DNA from: Burkholderiaceae bacterium
GTDB lineage: Bacteria; Pseudomonadota; Gammaproteobacteria; Burkholderiales; Burkholderiaceae_E
Length of the DNA: 64,000 nucleotides
Assembly (NCBI GenBank): GCA_024235875.1
Contig: JACKLP010000001.1
Location: 576,020-640,019 of the forward strand
Reading direction: 5' to 3'
In this document: positions 55,241 through 63,675 of the stretch, piece after piece
Layout of the letters: each line of letters opens with the position of its first letter
Position numbering within the stretch: the first letter of the stretch is position 1
Notes under the pieces: model-generated
What the model saw: only the letters and a program-made list of their open reading frames with translations
The model's database searches: none
Told to the model about the DNA's origin: nothing
Program-made: the position numbers and the translations under genes

Positions 55241-56926
55241 ATGCCTACGATTCGATTCCGCCCTCGACTGTACGACTCGCTCAGGAACTATTCCCGAGAC
55301 GACTTCTTCACCGATCTGGCCGCCGGCATCACGGTCGGATTCGTCGCGCTGCCGCTGGCGATGGCATTCGGAATCGCGAGCGGGGTCAAGCCCGAGCAGG
55401 GTCTGATCACAGCGATCATCGGCGGCTTCCTGATCTCGGCGCTCGGCGGGTCCAGGGTCCAGATCGGAGGACCGGCCGGCGCCTTCGTGGCCCTGCTCTA
55501 TGCGATCGCGGAGCGCTACGGCATTGCCAACTTGCTGATCGCGACGTCGATGGCCGGCGTGATGCTTTTTGCCATGGGTGCGTTGCGCCTGGGCCAGTTG
55601 ATCCGATTCGTCCCGGTAGCCGTCGTGGTGGGATTCACGAACGGCATCGCCGTGATCATCGCCGTGCAGCAGATCAAGGACTTCCTGGGCCTGTCGATCC
55701 AGAAGATGCCGGCGAACTTCGTCTCCCAGATGGGGGCCCTCTGGGATGCAGCCAGCACCGTGAACCCGGCCGCCATCGCGGTCGGCGTGGGCTCGCTGGC
55801 AATCGTCGCGCTGTGGCCCAAGGCGCCGCGTCGCGACGCCCACTGGGCGGTACGCGCGCTGGCCCGGGTGCCGGGCACGATCGTGGCGCTCGCGCTCGGC
55901 ACCGTCATCGTTTCGGCCCTGGGGCTGTCCATCGAGACCATCGGGACGCGTTTCGGCGGCATCCCGGATTCATTGCCCCGGCCCGGACTCCCGAGCTTCG
56001 ACTGGTCGACCGCGCAGAACCTCGTGGGTCCGACGATCTCGATCGCACTGCTCTCGGCGATCGAATCGCTGCTGTGCGCACGGGTAGCCGACAACATGAC
56101 CGGCGACCGACACGATCCGAACCAGGAACTGATGGCGCAGGGCACGGCGAACTTCATTGCTCCGTTTTTCGGCGGAATCGCCGCAACCGGCACCATCGCG
56201 CGCACGGTCACCAATGTGCGCACCGGTGCGCGCACGCCCGTGGCCGGCATGATCCACGCCTTGACGCTGCTGCTGATCATGCTCTTGTTCGCGCCGCTCG
56301 CCGCCAACGTTCCGCTGGCCACGCTGGCGGCGATCCTCCTGCACGTGGCCTACAACATGGGGGACTGGCGCGCATTCCCGCGGCTGCGACAGTACTCGCT
56401 GAACTATCGCTCGATCATGCTCACGACCTTCGCGCTGACGGTGATCTTCGACCTGACGGTCGCCGTCGAGGTCGGGCTCGTGATGTCGAGCCTGCTGTTC
56501 ATCTACAGGATTTCCTCGTTGACCCGGCTCGAGCCCATCACGCTCTCGCAGTCGGACGCGGGCATCGCGGCCTACCAGCTCTACGGATCGCTGTTCTTCG
56601 GCTCGGTGGGCAAACTCGAATCGCTGCTCAATCCGAAGGACCCGCAGCCGCGCGTGCTGATCCTGGAAATGCACAAGGTCATCAACTTCGACACGACCGG
56701 ACTCGAAGCGCTCGAAGCCTTGCACCGTGACCTGTTCCGAGCGGGTGGGCGCCTGATCCTGGTCGCGCCCAATGAGCAGCCTCGATCACTGATGCAGCGA
56801 ACCGGCTTTCTGGCGCGGCTGGGTGCTCACAACGTGCACGGGGACCTGACCGAGGCGCTCGACAGCGCTCATCGAGGCGTTCCGTCGGACGCCAAGGTCG
56901 CGCCCCCGAAGCCGCCGGGTCACTGA
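55241..56926 (+). CDS. SulP-family inorganic anion transporter with STAS domain
   Basis: A 561-residue membrane transporter. ATG at 55241 is taken because AGGA ends 6 bases before; an ATG at 55235 is possible. DFFTDLAAGITVGFVALPLAMAFGIASG is the first core helix; GSRVQIGGPAGAFVALL and DRHDPNQELMAQGTANFIAPFFGG are SulP signatures. About 11 helices run to residue ~425, then a STAS domain (~440-550; LYGSLFFGSVGKLESL, INFDTTGLEALEALHRDL). Probable substrates: sulfate, bicarbonate or dicarboxylates. It could also carry molybdate-like anions, but nothing here shows that. Confidence 0.93.
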   Translation: MPTIRFRPRLYDSLRNYSRDDFFTDLAAGITVGFVALPLAMAFGIASGVKPEQGLITAIIGGFLISALGGSRVQIGGPAGAFVALLYAIAERYGIANLLIATSMAGVMLFAMGALRLGQLIRFVPVAVVVGFTNGIAVIIAVQQIKDFLGLSIQKMPANFVSQMGALWDAASTVNPAAIAVGVGSLAIVALWPKAPRRDAHWAVRALARVPGTIVALALGTVIVSALGLSIETIGTRFGGIPDSLPRPGLPSFDWSTAQNLVGPTISIALLSAIESLLCARVADNMTGDRHDPNQELMAQGTANFIAPFFGGIAATGTIARTVTNVRTGARTPVAGMIHALTLLLIMLLFAPLAANVPLATLAAILLHVAYNMGDWRAFPRLRQYSLNYRSIMLTTFALTVIFDLTVAVEVGLVMSSLLFIYRISSLTRLEPITLSQSDAGIAAYQLYGSLFFGSVGKLESLLNPKDPQPRVLILEMHKVINFDTTGLEALEALHRDLFRAGGRLILVAPNEQPRSLMQRTGFLARLGAHNVHGDLTEALDSAHRGVPSDAKVAPPKPPGH

Positions 56927-57423
56927 ACGTTGATGCTGCGCTCGTCAGGCCCGCGCGCGGTGCGGGCCACACGACCCTGAGCGTCGAAATAGACGTGGAA
57001 CATCTCGTCGCGGCCGTCGCTGCTGCGATGGCGCCAGCTCCAGACATCGACGTTCTTGGCCTCGAGTCGAACCCGCTCGGTCGGCTTGCCCAGCAGTCGC
57101 AGCAGCGCCTGGCGCGTCATTCCGGCGCCGACCCGATCGAAGTAGGCATCGACCAGTACGTTCACCATGCCGGTGTAACGACCATCCGCGCCGATCGTCA
57201 CCATATAGGTCTCCTGGCCCGCGGGACCGCGCGCGAACTCGAGCACACGTCGCCCGTCGGCCTCTTCCCAGACCTGGTTGGGCTGCCCCATCATCTTGCG
57301 AACCTCGGTCTCGGTCGATTCCCCGACCCTGAGCTCGCGCTGGGCGATCCAGTCGCAACCGACCACGCCGGAAAAGGCGGCGACACACGCCAGGATTCCC
57401 ACCACCCGCTTCGTCTTGCTCAT
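56920..57423 (-). CDS. BamE/SmpA-like lipoprotein
   Basis: A 167-residue lipoprotein. The start MSKTKRVVGILACVAAFSG at 57423 has AGGAGG 4 bases upstream. The lipobox VVGC puts the lipidated cysteine near residue 23. ELRVGESTETEVRKMMGQPNQVWEE and GAGMTRQALLRLLGKPTER are two copies of the BamE/OmlA-type motif (G-x-T-x-x-x-V-x-x-x-x-G-x-P). Probably in the outer membrane; whether it is the Bam-complex subunit or a paralogue is not clear. It converges with the SulP gene, sharing 7 bases. Confidence 0.82.
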   Translation of the reverse strand: MSKTKRVVGILACVAAFSGVVGCDWIAQRELRVGESTETEVRKMMGQPNQVWEEADGRRVLEFARGPAGQETYMVTIGADGRYTGMVNVLVDAYFDRVGAGMTRQALLRLLGKPTERVRLEAKNVDVWSWRHRSSDGRDEMFHVYFDAQGRVARTARGPDERSINVQ

Positions 57424-57559
57424 CCGGCCTCCTGGGCATTGCGGCTCGATCGAAGCCATGATGCTGACATACCGGCGGCACCCGTGGGTCACGAAACGCA
57501 AACCGGCGATCCCTCGCCGCGCATCCGATAGAATTCCGGCACGAGAGCAGAGACCCGTC

Positions 57560-57742
57560 ATGTACGAATCAGACATTACCCGCTTCTTGCGCGAGCTCAA
57601 GGCCCGCGAACCGGCGCTCGAGTCCGAGCAGCGCACTGCACGTGCGATCTGGTGGGACAAGCCCCAGGATCCCGACACCGTCAGGCGCGCCGGCGAATCG
57701 CGGGTGCCCCAGCAGCCCTACGTCTATCAGACCAAGGCCTGA
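57560..57742 (+). CDS. DUF3460 small protein
   Basis: A 60-residue protein. MYESDITRFLRELKAREPAL, RAIWWDKPQDPDT and QQPYVYQTKA match DUF3460, a family nearly restricted to Burkholderiales and usually found directly before scpA, as here (4-base gap). No signal or membrane segment. The function is unknown; the N-terminal half is probably an amphipathic helix. Confidence 0.9.
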   Translation: MYESDITRFLRELKAREPALESEQRTARAIWWDKPQDPDTVRRAGESRVPQQPYVYQTKA

Positions 57743-57746
57743 AGCG

Positions 57747-58610
57747 ATGCCGCCGATCGCCGCCGGCGAACTGACCGACTCGGCGGACCCGGATATCGTC
57801 GAGGCGCCGCCCGAACAAGAGCAGCTGGAGCTCAAGGTGGTTGCTCGACTGTATGGCGAGCCGGTACTTGAGATCCCGCGAGACCTATATATACCGCCCG
57901 AAGCGCTCGAGGTCATTCTCGACGCGTTCGAGGGCCCTCTGGATCTGCTGCTCTACCTGATTCGGCGCCAGAACTTCAATATCCTCGACATACCGATGGC
58001 CGAGGTCACCCGACAGTACCTCGCCTACATCGAGGAGATCCGGCGCTCCAATCTCGAACTTGCCGCCGAGTACCTGCTGATGGCGGCGATGCTGATCACG
58101 ATCAAGTCGCGCATGCTGCTGCCGATCCGCAAGGCCGACAGCGACGAAGAGCCCGAGGACCCCAGGGCCGAACTCGCCCGGCGCCTGATCGAATACGAAC
58201 GCATGAAGCTCGCGGCCCAGGGCATCGACGCCATTCCCACGATCGGGCGAGATTTCCTGACCGCGCAGGTCCATGTCGAGCAGACGATGTCGGTTCGGCT
58301 GGCTCAGGTCGATCCGGACGACTTGCGTAGCGCCTGGGCGGACATACTGCGACGCGCACGGCTGACCCAGCACCATCGCGTCAGCCGAGAGCAGCTCTCG
58401 GTTCGCGAGTACATGACCGTGGTCTTGCGACGGCTACAGGACCGGCGCTTCGCCGAGTTCCAGGATCTGTTCGAGACCGGGCACGGTGTTCCGGTCGTGG
58501 TGGTGACCTTCATCGCGCTGCTCGAACTGGCTCGCGAGTCGCTGATCGAGATCACGCAGCCCGAGGCATTCGCGCCGATCTACGTGCGCCTGTCCTACCA
58601 GCCCAGCTGA
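57747..58610 (+). CDS. scpA: segregation and condensation protein A
   Basis: A 287-residue kleisin that bridges the SMC dimer with ScpB during chromosome compaction. LDAFEGPLDLLLYLIRRQNFNILDIP near residue 55 and YIEEIRRSNLELAAEYLLMAAMLITIKSRMLLP are the N-terminal SMC-neck-binding helices; the C-terminal winged helix ends the protein (VVVVTFIALLELARESLIEI). The N-terminus has a longer acidic tail than Bacillus ScpA. No scpB follows: murB is next. Confidence 0.94.
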   Translation: MPPIAAGELTDSADPDIVEAPPEQEQLELKVVARLYGEPVLEIPRDLYIPPEALEVILDAFEGPLDLLLYLIRRQNFNILDIPMAEVTRQYLAYIEEIRRSNLELAAEYLLMAAMLITIKSRMLLPIRKADSDEEPEDPRAELARRLIEYERMKLAAQGIDAIPTIGRDFLTAQVHVEQTMSVRLAQVDPDDLRSAWADILRRARLTQHHRVSREQLSVREYMTVVLRRLQDRRFAEFQDLFETGHGVPVVVVTFIALLELARESLIEITQPEAFAPIYVRLSYQPS

Positions 58611-58679
58611 CGGGCGAAGGCGGCCCTGCGTGGTGGTATCGGTGCGCTATCCGGGCCGCTCAAGTATGACTCGACGCTC

Positions 58680-59708
58680 GTGTTGAAGATCCTGCGCCAG
58701 GCAAGCCTGCGAGCATTCAATACCTTTGGCGTCGAAGCCGAAGCGCACGAGCTCGCGATATTCGACGACATCGAGCAGCGCGCCGCCCTGATCGACTGGT
58801 TGGGCGATCGCCGGGCATTGCCGATCGGCGGCGGCAGCAACCTGCTTCTGACGCGGCCGGTGGCGCAGCCAGTGGTGCTGGTGCGCTTGTCGGGTCGACG
58901 CATCCTGTCGCGCGACGGCGACGCAACGACGATCATTGAAGCCGCCGCTGGCGAGTCCTGGGACGACCTCGTGAGCTGGAGCCTCTCGGCCGGACTCGAC
59001 GGCCTGGAGAACCTCGCGTTGATCCCAGGTACCGTGGGCGCCGCCCCGGTCCAGAACATCGGCGCCTACGGGGTCGAGTTGCACGAGCGCCTCGAATCAC
59101 TGGACGCGATCGACCTTCGAACGGGCCGAATCGAGCGCTTCGATTCGGCGCGATGCGAGTTCGGATATCGCGACAGCGTGTTCAAGCGCGACGCGAGCAG
59201 CCGGTACCTGATCGTCTCGGTCCGATTTCGCCTGGGTGGGTCATGCCATCGCCAGGTCGGCTATGCCGATCTGCGCGCGTGCCTGGAGTCCGCCGGCAAG
59301 GCCCCGGAGCGCGCCAGCGCTGCCGAGGTCGCCGAAGCGGTTCGGTCGGTGCGGCGACGCAAGCTCCCCGATCCGGCAGCGATCGGCAATGCCGGCAGCT
59401 TCTTCAAGAACCCGGTGGTCGGCGCGGACCAGGCCGCGATGCTGGCTACGCGACACCCCGACATGCCGCGCTACCCGCAAGCCGACGGCACGGGCGCCGT
59501 GAAACTCTCCGCGGGATGGCTGATCGAGCGCTGCGGTTGGAAGGGCCAACGCGAGGGCGACGCCGGCGTCCATCAAGCCCATGCGCTGGTGCTCGTGAAC
59601 CACGGCGGCGCGAGCGGCAGCCAGTTGCTCGCACTGGCGCAGCGTATCCGGGCGGACGTACTGTCACGCTTTGGCGTATTGCTCGAGGCCGAGCCGCGTA
59701 TCGTGTAG
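58680..59708 (+). CDS. murB: UDP-N-acetylenolpyruvoylglucosamine reductase
   Basis: A 342-residue FAD enzyme for the second step of UDP-MurNAc synthesis in the cytoplasm. LPIGGGSNLLLT, GLENLALIPGTVGAAPVQNIGAYGVEL and the short E. coli-type (type I) substrate loop CEFGYRDSVFK are present; GNAGSFFKNPVV holds the catalytic serine, and the C-terminal EAEPRIV the glutamate. Start is the GTG at 58680 (a TTG follows directly); both lack a strong ribosome site. Confidence 0.95.
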   Translation: MLKILRQASLRAFNTFGVEAEAHELAIFDDIEQRAALIDWLGDRRALPIGGGSNLLLTRPVAQPVVLVRLSGRRILSRDGDATTIIEAAAGESWDDLVSWSLSAGLDGLENLALIPGTVGAAPVQNIGAYGVELHERLESLDAIDLRTGRIERFDSARCEFGYRDSVFKRDASSRYLIVSVRFRLGGSCHRQVGYADLRACLESAGKAPERASAAEVAEAVRSVRRRKLPDPAAIGNAGSFFKNPVVGADQAAMLATRHPDMPRYPQADGTGAVKLSAGWLIERCGWKGQREGDAGVHQAHALVLVNHGGASGSQLLALAQRIRADVLSRFGVLLEAEPRIV

Positions 59709-59725
59709 GCGTTTCGCTGACGCGA

Positions 59726-60505
59726 TCAGGCCGACGCGCCTCGACGTCGGAAGACCCAGGTATCCGGGCCCGATTCGGCCGCTACATATCGATAGCCGTC
59801 GCCCTCGAAGCCCTTCAGCGACTCCGGATCGGTGATCCGATGCTCGATCGCGAATCGCGTCATCGCGCCTCGGGCACGCTTCGCCTGGAAGCTGATGACA
59901 CGGTAGCGGCCACCGTTCCAGTCCTGGAATACCGGCTGGATCACGCTCGCCTTGAAGCGCGTGCGGTCGACTGCGCGGAAGTACTCTTCGGAGGCCAGAT
60001 TGACCAGCACTCTGGCGCCGTCGCTCGGCATCGCGCGCATGAGCGCGGCCGCGATACGCTCGCCCCAGAACTCGTAGAGGTTGTTTCCCCGCGCCGTCTT
60101 CAGTCGACTGCCCATTTCCAGGCGATAGGCTTGCATCAGGTCCAGCGGCCGCAGGACGCCGTAGAGGCCCGACAGAATCCGGACATGGTCCTGCGCCCAC
60201 TCGAGGGCCTGTTCGGACAGCTCGCTGGCCACCAGCCCCGTGTACACATCGCCGGCGAATGCCAGGATCGCCTGACGCGAATTGTGCTTGGTGAACCTTG
60301 GCCGCCATGCCTCGAATCGCGCCGCGTTGAGCTGCGCCAACGGGTCGCTGATGCCCATCAGCCGCGACAGGTCGGCCGGCGAGTAGCCGCGCAGGGTCTC
60401 GATGAGCTCGGCGGCATCGTCGACCATCGCGGGACGGGTCGCGCGCTCGACGCCGAGCGGCGTCGTATAGTCCAGGGTCTTTGCAGGGGATAGAACGATC
60501 AGCAT
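59726..60505 (-). CDS. yaaA: peroxide stress protein YaaA (DUF328)
   Basis: A 259-residue protein. The start MLIVLSPAKTLDYTTP at 60505 is the universal YaaA opening; upstream extensions are discarded. PALMxxA-type residues, LSxLMGISDPLAQLNAARF, AFAGDVYTGL, ILSGLYGVLRPLDLMQAYRLEMG and VISFQAKRARGAM are family motifs. YaaA lowers intracellular iron and limits oxidative damage in E. coli. Convergent with murB, 17 bases apart. Confidence 0.95.
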   Translation of the reverse strand: MLIVLSPAKTLDYTTPLGVERATRPAMVDDAAELIETLRGYSPADLSRLMGISDPLAQLNAARFEAWRPRFTKHNSRQAILAFAGDVYTGLVASELSEQALEWAQDHVRILSGLYGVLRPLDLMQAYRLEMGSRLKTARGNNLYEFWGERIAAALMRAMPSDGARVLVNLASEEYFRAVDRTRFKASVIQPVFQDWNGGRYRVISFQAKRARGAMTRFAIEHRITDPESLKGFEGDGYRYVAAESGPDTWVFRRRGASA

Positions 60506-60563
60506 CGGGATGCCTGGGCGCAGCGGAACGCGCGCGAGTTGCTTCGCAATGCCGGATGTTGGC

Positions 60564-61019
60564 ATGAATGCGGTCGTCGACACCAATATCTGGTTGGACT
60601 GGCTGGTCTTCGACGAGCCATCGACACGGGGCTTGCTCCAGGCCTGTGAGCGCGGCGCTCTCGTGGTGCGCACGACCGCCCCGATGCGCGACGAGCTCGC
60701 GGTCGTGCTGGCGTATCCGCAGTTCGCATTGACGGCCGCCGAGCGTGCGCGCCGTCTGCGGGACTTCGACCGCCTGACGCGGCTCGACGCCGACAGCGAT
60801 CGTCCCGTCCCGACGCTCGCGTGTCGCGACCCGTCGGATCAGAAGTTCGTCGATCACGCGCTGCGCAGCGCGTGTACCTGGCTGATCAGCCGAGATCGCA
60901 AGGTGCTGGCACTGGCCCGTCGAGCCCGCCGCCTTGGACTGATGATCGTGCGACCCGATGACGCGGCGCTGAACCGCGAGGCATGCTCGACGGTCGCGCC
61001 CCAGGCCTCGAGAGCCTAG
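60564..61019 (+). CDS. PIN-domain protein (putative ribonuclease, COG1569 type)
   Basis: A 151-residue protein. AVVDTNIWLDWL carries the first catalytic aspartate, RDELAVVL the acidic helix, CRDPSDQKFVDHAL the next aspartates, and LISRDRKVL the last one, so all PIN metal ligands are present. COG1569 members are labelled toxins, but no antitoxin gene adjoins. The start could also be ATG 60549. Its promoter must overlap that of divergent yaaA, whose ATG is about 60 bases away. Confidence 0.82.
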   Translation: MNAVVDTNIWLDWLVFDEPSTRGLLQACERGALVVRTTAPMRDELAVVLAYPQFALTAAERARRLRDFDRLTRLDADSDRPVPTLACRDPSDQKFVDHALRSACTWLISRDRKVLALARRARRLGLMIVRPDDAALNREACSTVAPQASRA

Positions 61020-61035
61020 ACACCATGGTGTCTAG
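61016..61035. terminator. 20-base perfect palindrome spanning both stop codons
   Basis: CTAGACACCATGGTGTCTAG contains the TAG stop of the PIN gene (61017-61019) and, on the other strand, the TAG stop of the GGDEF/EAL gene (61034-61032). It is likely to fold in both transcripts and act as a compact bidirectional end. No T-tract follows. Confidence 0.5.
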
Positions 61036-63533
61036 CCGGCAACGACCTGCGCGTCGCGCCTTGCCCGGACGTCGGGCGCTGCCGTCGGCACGGGCGCCGC
61101 GTCCCGCGTGCTCGCGCTCGGCCGGCCGATCCCGAACTTCTGCGCCTGGTGTCGCACCCAGACCTCGAAGTCCTCGCTCGCAAGCGGTCGACCGAAGTAG
61201 TAGCCCTGAGCCTCGTCACACCCCATTCGCTTCAGAAGCGCGAAGACCTTGGCATTCTCGACGCCCTCGGCGACCGCAGTGATCCCGAGCGAGTGCGCAA
61301 GATCGATGACGGCCTTGACCACGACCCGACTGCCCTTGTCCTCGAGGATCCGATCCACCCGGCGACGGTCGATCTTCAGGTAGGACACGGGCAGCGCACG
61401 CAGCTTGTCGAGCGAGCCGAAACCGCCGCCCATGTTGTCCACGCCGATCGCGACACCGACGCGCCGCAACAGTTCGATATTTCGAGCCACGACCGGGTTG
61501 AGCTGCGACAGGACCGACTCGGAGATCTCCAGGGCCAGGCAATCGCCGGGCAACCGATACGCGCGAAGTCTCTCGACGATGAACGTGGGCAGGTCCGGGT
61601 CGGCGATGTCGCGCGCCGTCACGTTCACGGCAACCGAAATCGGCAACCGGCGCCTGGCCCAATCCAGGGCGTGACGCAGCGAGGCATCGATCGCGAAGCG
61701 TGTCAGCTTTGTGATGAATCCGGTCTTCTCCGCGAACTCGACGAACTCGGCCGGGTTCTGGCTGCCTCGTTCCGGATGGTCCCAGCGCATCAAGGCCTCG
61801 ACCGATAGCCCCGCCGAGCGGTTGCTCACTGAGATCTTGGGCTGATAGACCAGATAGAGCTGACGGCTCTCGAGGGCGCGACGAAGGTCGGCAAGCATGC
61901 CCAGTTGCGTCTCGCGCTCATGCTCGAAGGCCACATCGAACACGGCGACCCGAGTCAGGGTGTCCACCGCTGCGCCAGCCGCGATGTCGGCGGAGTGCAT
62001 CAGATCGGCGAGCGTGCTGCCGTGATCGGGATAGGAGGCCAGGCCCACACTGCCCTTGAGCTGAATTGCCTGACCGTCGTGGCGGACGCGCCGCGAAAGC
62101 ATATCGACCAGTCGCAAGCCGATCTTGCGCGCTCGGTCTTCAGAGACTTCGCTGAGAATGACGGCGAACTCGAACGCACCGACCCGAGCCAGCAGCGTGG
62201 AATCGTCGATGTCCGGATCGTCTTCCTCGTTGCCGACGGCCGAGACCGCGGGTCCGCGCAGCACCGTGCGGAATCGCTCGGCGAAGCTGGCCAGTACGGC
62301 GTCGGCTGCCGCGCGCCCAAGGGAGTCGGCGATCTCCTTGAGCTGCTCCACGCGCACCACGCCGACGAAGAGCGTGCCGCCTTTGGCGCGGCTGCGAGCC
62401 AGCACGGCATTGGCTCGTTCCTCGAACATGACTCGCGTGGGCACGCCCGTGGCCGGGTCGCGGTAGGCGACCCGACGGATTCGCGCGATTCGCTGCCGGA
62501 CCGTCTCGCCCATGATGTTGAAGGTCGCGGCCAGGGTACCGAGTTCATCGCGACGACGGGTGTTCACCGGCTCGACCGGATTGCCGTCCATGACGCCCCG
62601 GGCGGCCTCGTCCATCGCCCGCAGGACTCGGCCAAGCGACGCGCCGTGACGATAGGCGAGCACGACGCCAACGAGCACGAATGCGGCACAACCCAGCACC
62701 ACCAGCTCGCGCAACCGGCCCAGGAAGCCCTTGGCCAGTACCGAGTCGGGCAGGAGCAGCGCGACGGCCCGCACGGTCTCCCCGCGGCTGATCGTGGTTC
62801 CCGCGGCCGTCCCCCCGGCCACCGCAAGGCGGAAGCTGGTCTCGGCGGGTGCGCGGCTGAGCGCCTCCTGCAACGGTTGGACAATGGCATGCGGTGCCGC
62901 CGCGCCCAGCGGCGATGTCCGCTCGGGCCCCTTGCGCAGGCCAAGGACAACCGCCGCATCGAATCTGTCCTGCAGGCGTCGCGCCAATCGCGAGTCGATC
63001 GCCGCCTCCAGGCCGACGACCACGCCCGGATGTGAGGGCACTGTCATGATGACGGCCTGGGCAGCCCGCATTTCATCATGGACCAGCGAACTGGCGCTGC
63101 GCTCGGCCTGTGCCTTGCGCCGCAGCGTGTCGAGCGTCGGACTGCCGAGCATGGATCGCACGCCCGGCACGCCGATCCGGGCCACCACGCCCTGCGTGGG
63201 TTCCCACAGCCAGGCATTCGTGGCCGCGCCGCCAGTCAGTGCGCTCGCAAGACGCGCCCGCAAGAAGTCGGGCGAGCCGAGCTCCACAGGCAACACAGCG
63301 AACTCGTCTGCGAGCTCGCGCGCCCGCTGCTTGAGTGTGCGCATGTCCTCGTCGAAGAGCGCCACGACCTGGCGATGGAGCCGGTCGCTCACCGCGGCTT
63401 CCCGTGCGCGGACCAGATCGTCCTCGGTCTTCCAGGTCAAGCCGGCCACAAGCGCCGACAGCAGACCGAGCAGAACGGCCGAATGGAGCGCAAGACGGGA
63501 GCCCAGCTTCAGCGGGGGAAACTTGAACCTCAT
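61032..63533 (-). CDS. HAMP-GGDEF-EAL protein with degenerate motifs (probable c-di-GMP effector)
   Basis: An 833-residue membrane protein from MRFKFPPLKLGSRLALHSA. Helix 1 is at ~11-33, a periplasmic region follows to ~255, helix 2 (~258-280) leads into HAMP (~285-335), GGDEF (~340-525) and EAL (~540-795). At residues 450-456 the cyclase motif is RVGAFEF, so not an active cyclase. EAL is intact (E579-A-L), but DDFG is D699-N-M-G, replacing one metal-binding aspartate, so hydrolysis is doubtful. The architecture (periplasmic sensor, HAMP, degenerate GGDEF, EAL) is like LapD, which binds c-di-GMP and signals outward. The C-terminal tail is disordered. Confidence 0.88.
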   Translation of the reverse strand: MRFKFPPLKLGSRLALHSAVLLGLLSALVAGLTWKTEDDLVRAREAAVSDRLHRQVVALFDEDMRTLKQRARELADEFAVLPVELGSPDFLRARLASALTGGAATNAWLWEPTQGVVARIGVPGVRSMLGSPTLDTLRRKAQAERSASSLVHDEMRAAQAVIMTVPSHPGVVVGLEAAIDSRLARRLQDRFDAAVVLGLRKGPERTSPLGAAAPHAIVQPLQEALSRAPAETSFRLAVAGGTAAGTTISRGETVRAVALLLPDSVLAKGFLGRLRELVVLGCAAFVLVGVVLAYRHGASLGRVLRAMDEAARGVMDGNPVEPVNTRRRDELGTLAATFNIMGETVRQRIARIRRVAYRDPATGVPTRVMFEERANAVLARSRAKGGTLFVGVVRVEQLKEIADSLGRAAADAVLASFAERFRTVLRGPAVSAVGNEEDDPDIDDSTLLARVGAFEFAVILSEVSEDRARKIGLRLVDMLSRRVRHDGQAIQLKGSVGLASYPDHGSTLADLMHSADIAAGAAVDTLTRVAVFDVAFEHERETQLGMLADLRRALESRQLYLVYQPKISVSNRSAGLSVEALMRWDHPERGSQNPAEFVEFAEKTGFITKLTRFAIDASLRHALDWARRRLPISVAVNVTARDIADPDLPTFIVERLRAYRLPGDCLALEISESVLSQLNPVVARNIELLRRVGVAIGVDNMGGGFGSLDKLRALPVSYLKIDRRRVDRILEDKGSRVVVKAVIDLAHSLGITAVAEGVENAKVFALLKRMGCDEAQGYYFGRPLASEDFEVWVRHQAQKFGIGRPSASTRDAAPVPTAAPDVRARRDAQVVAG

Positions 63534-63675
63534 CGGAATCGCGTGCGTGGAGACCGCGTCGATAATGCCCTTTCCCGATCCTTCGACGAGGCCAGCCCGG
63601 ACGGACGGGCGCTTCAGTCCCACTGGCGGTAGGCACGGATCGGCATCGGGCACCACGCCGAAGCGGAGATGGCAC

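Noticed and set aside
60564..61019. Toxin-antitoxin module
   Set aside because: No antitoxin-like gene lies on either side of the PIN protein; yaaA is a housekeeping-type gene.
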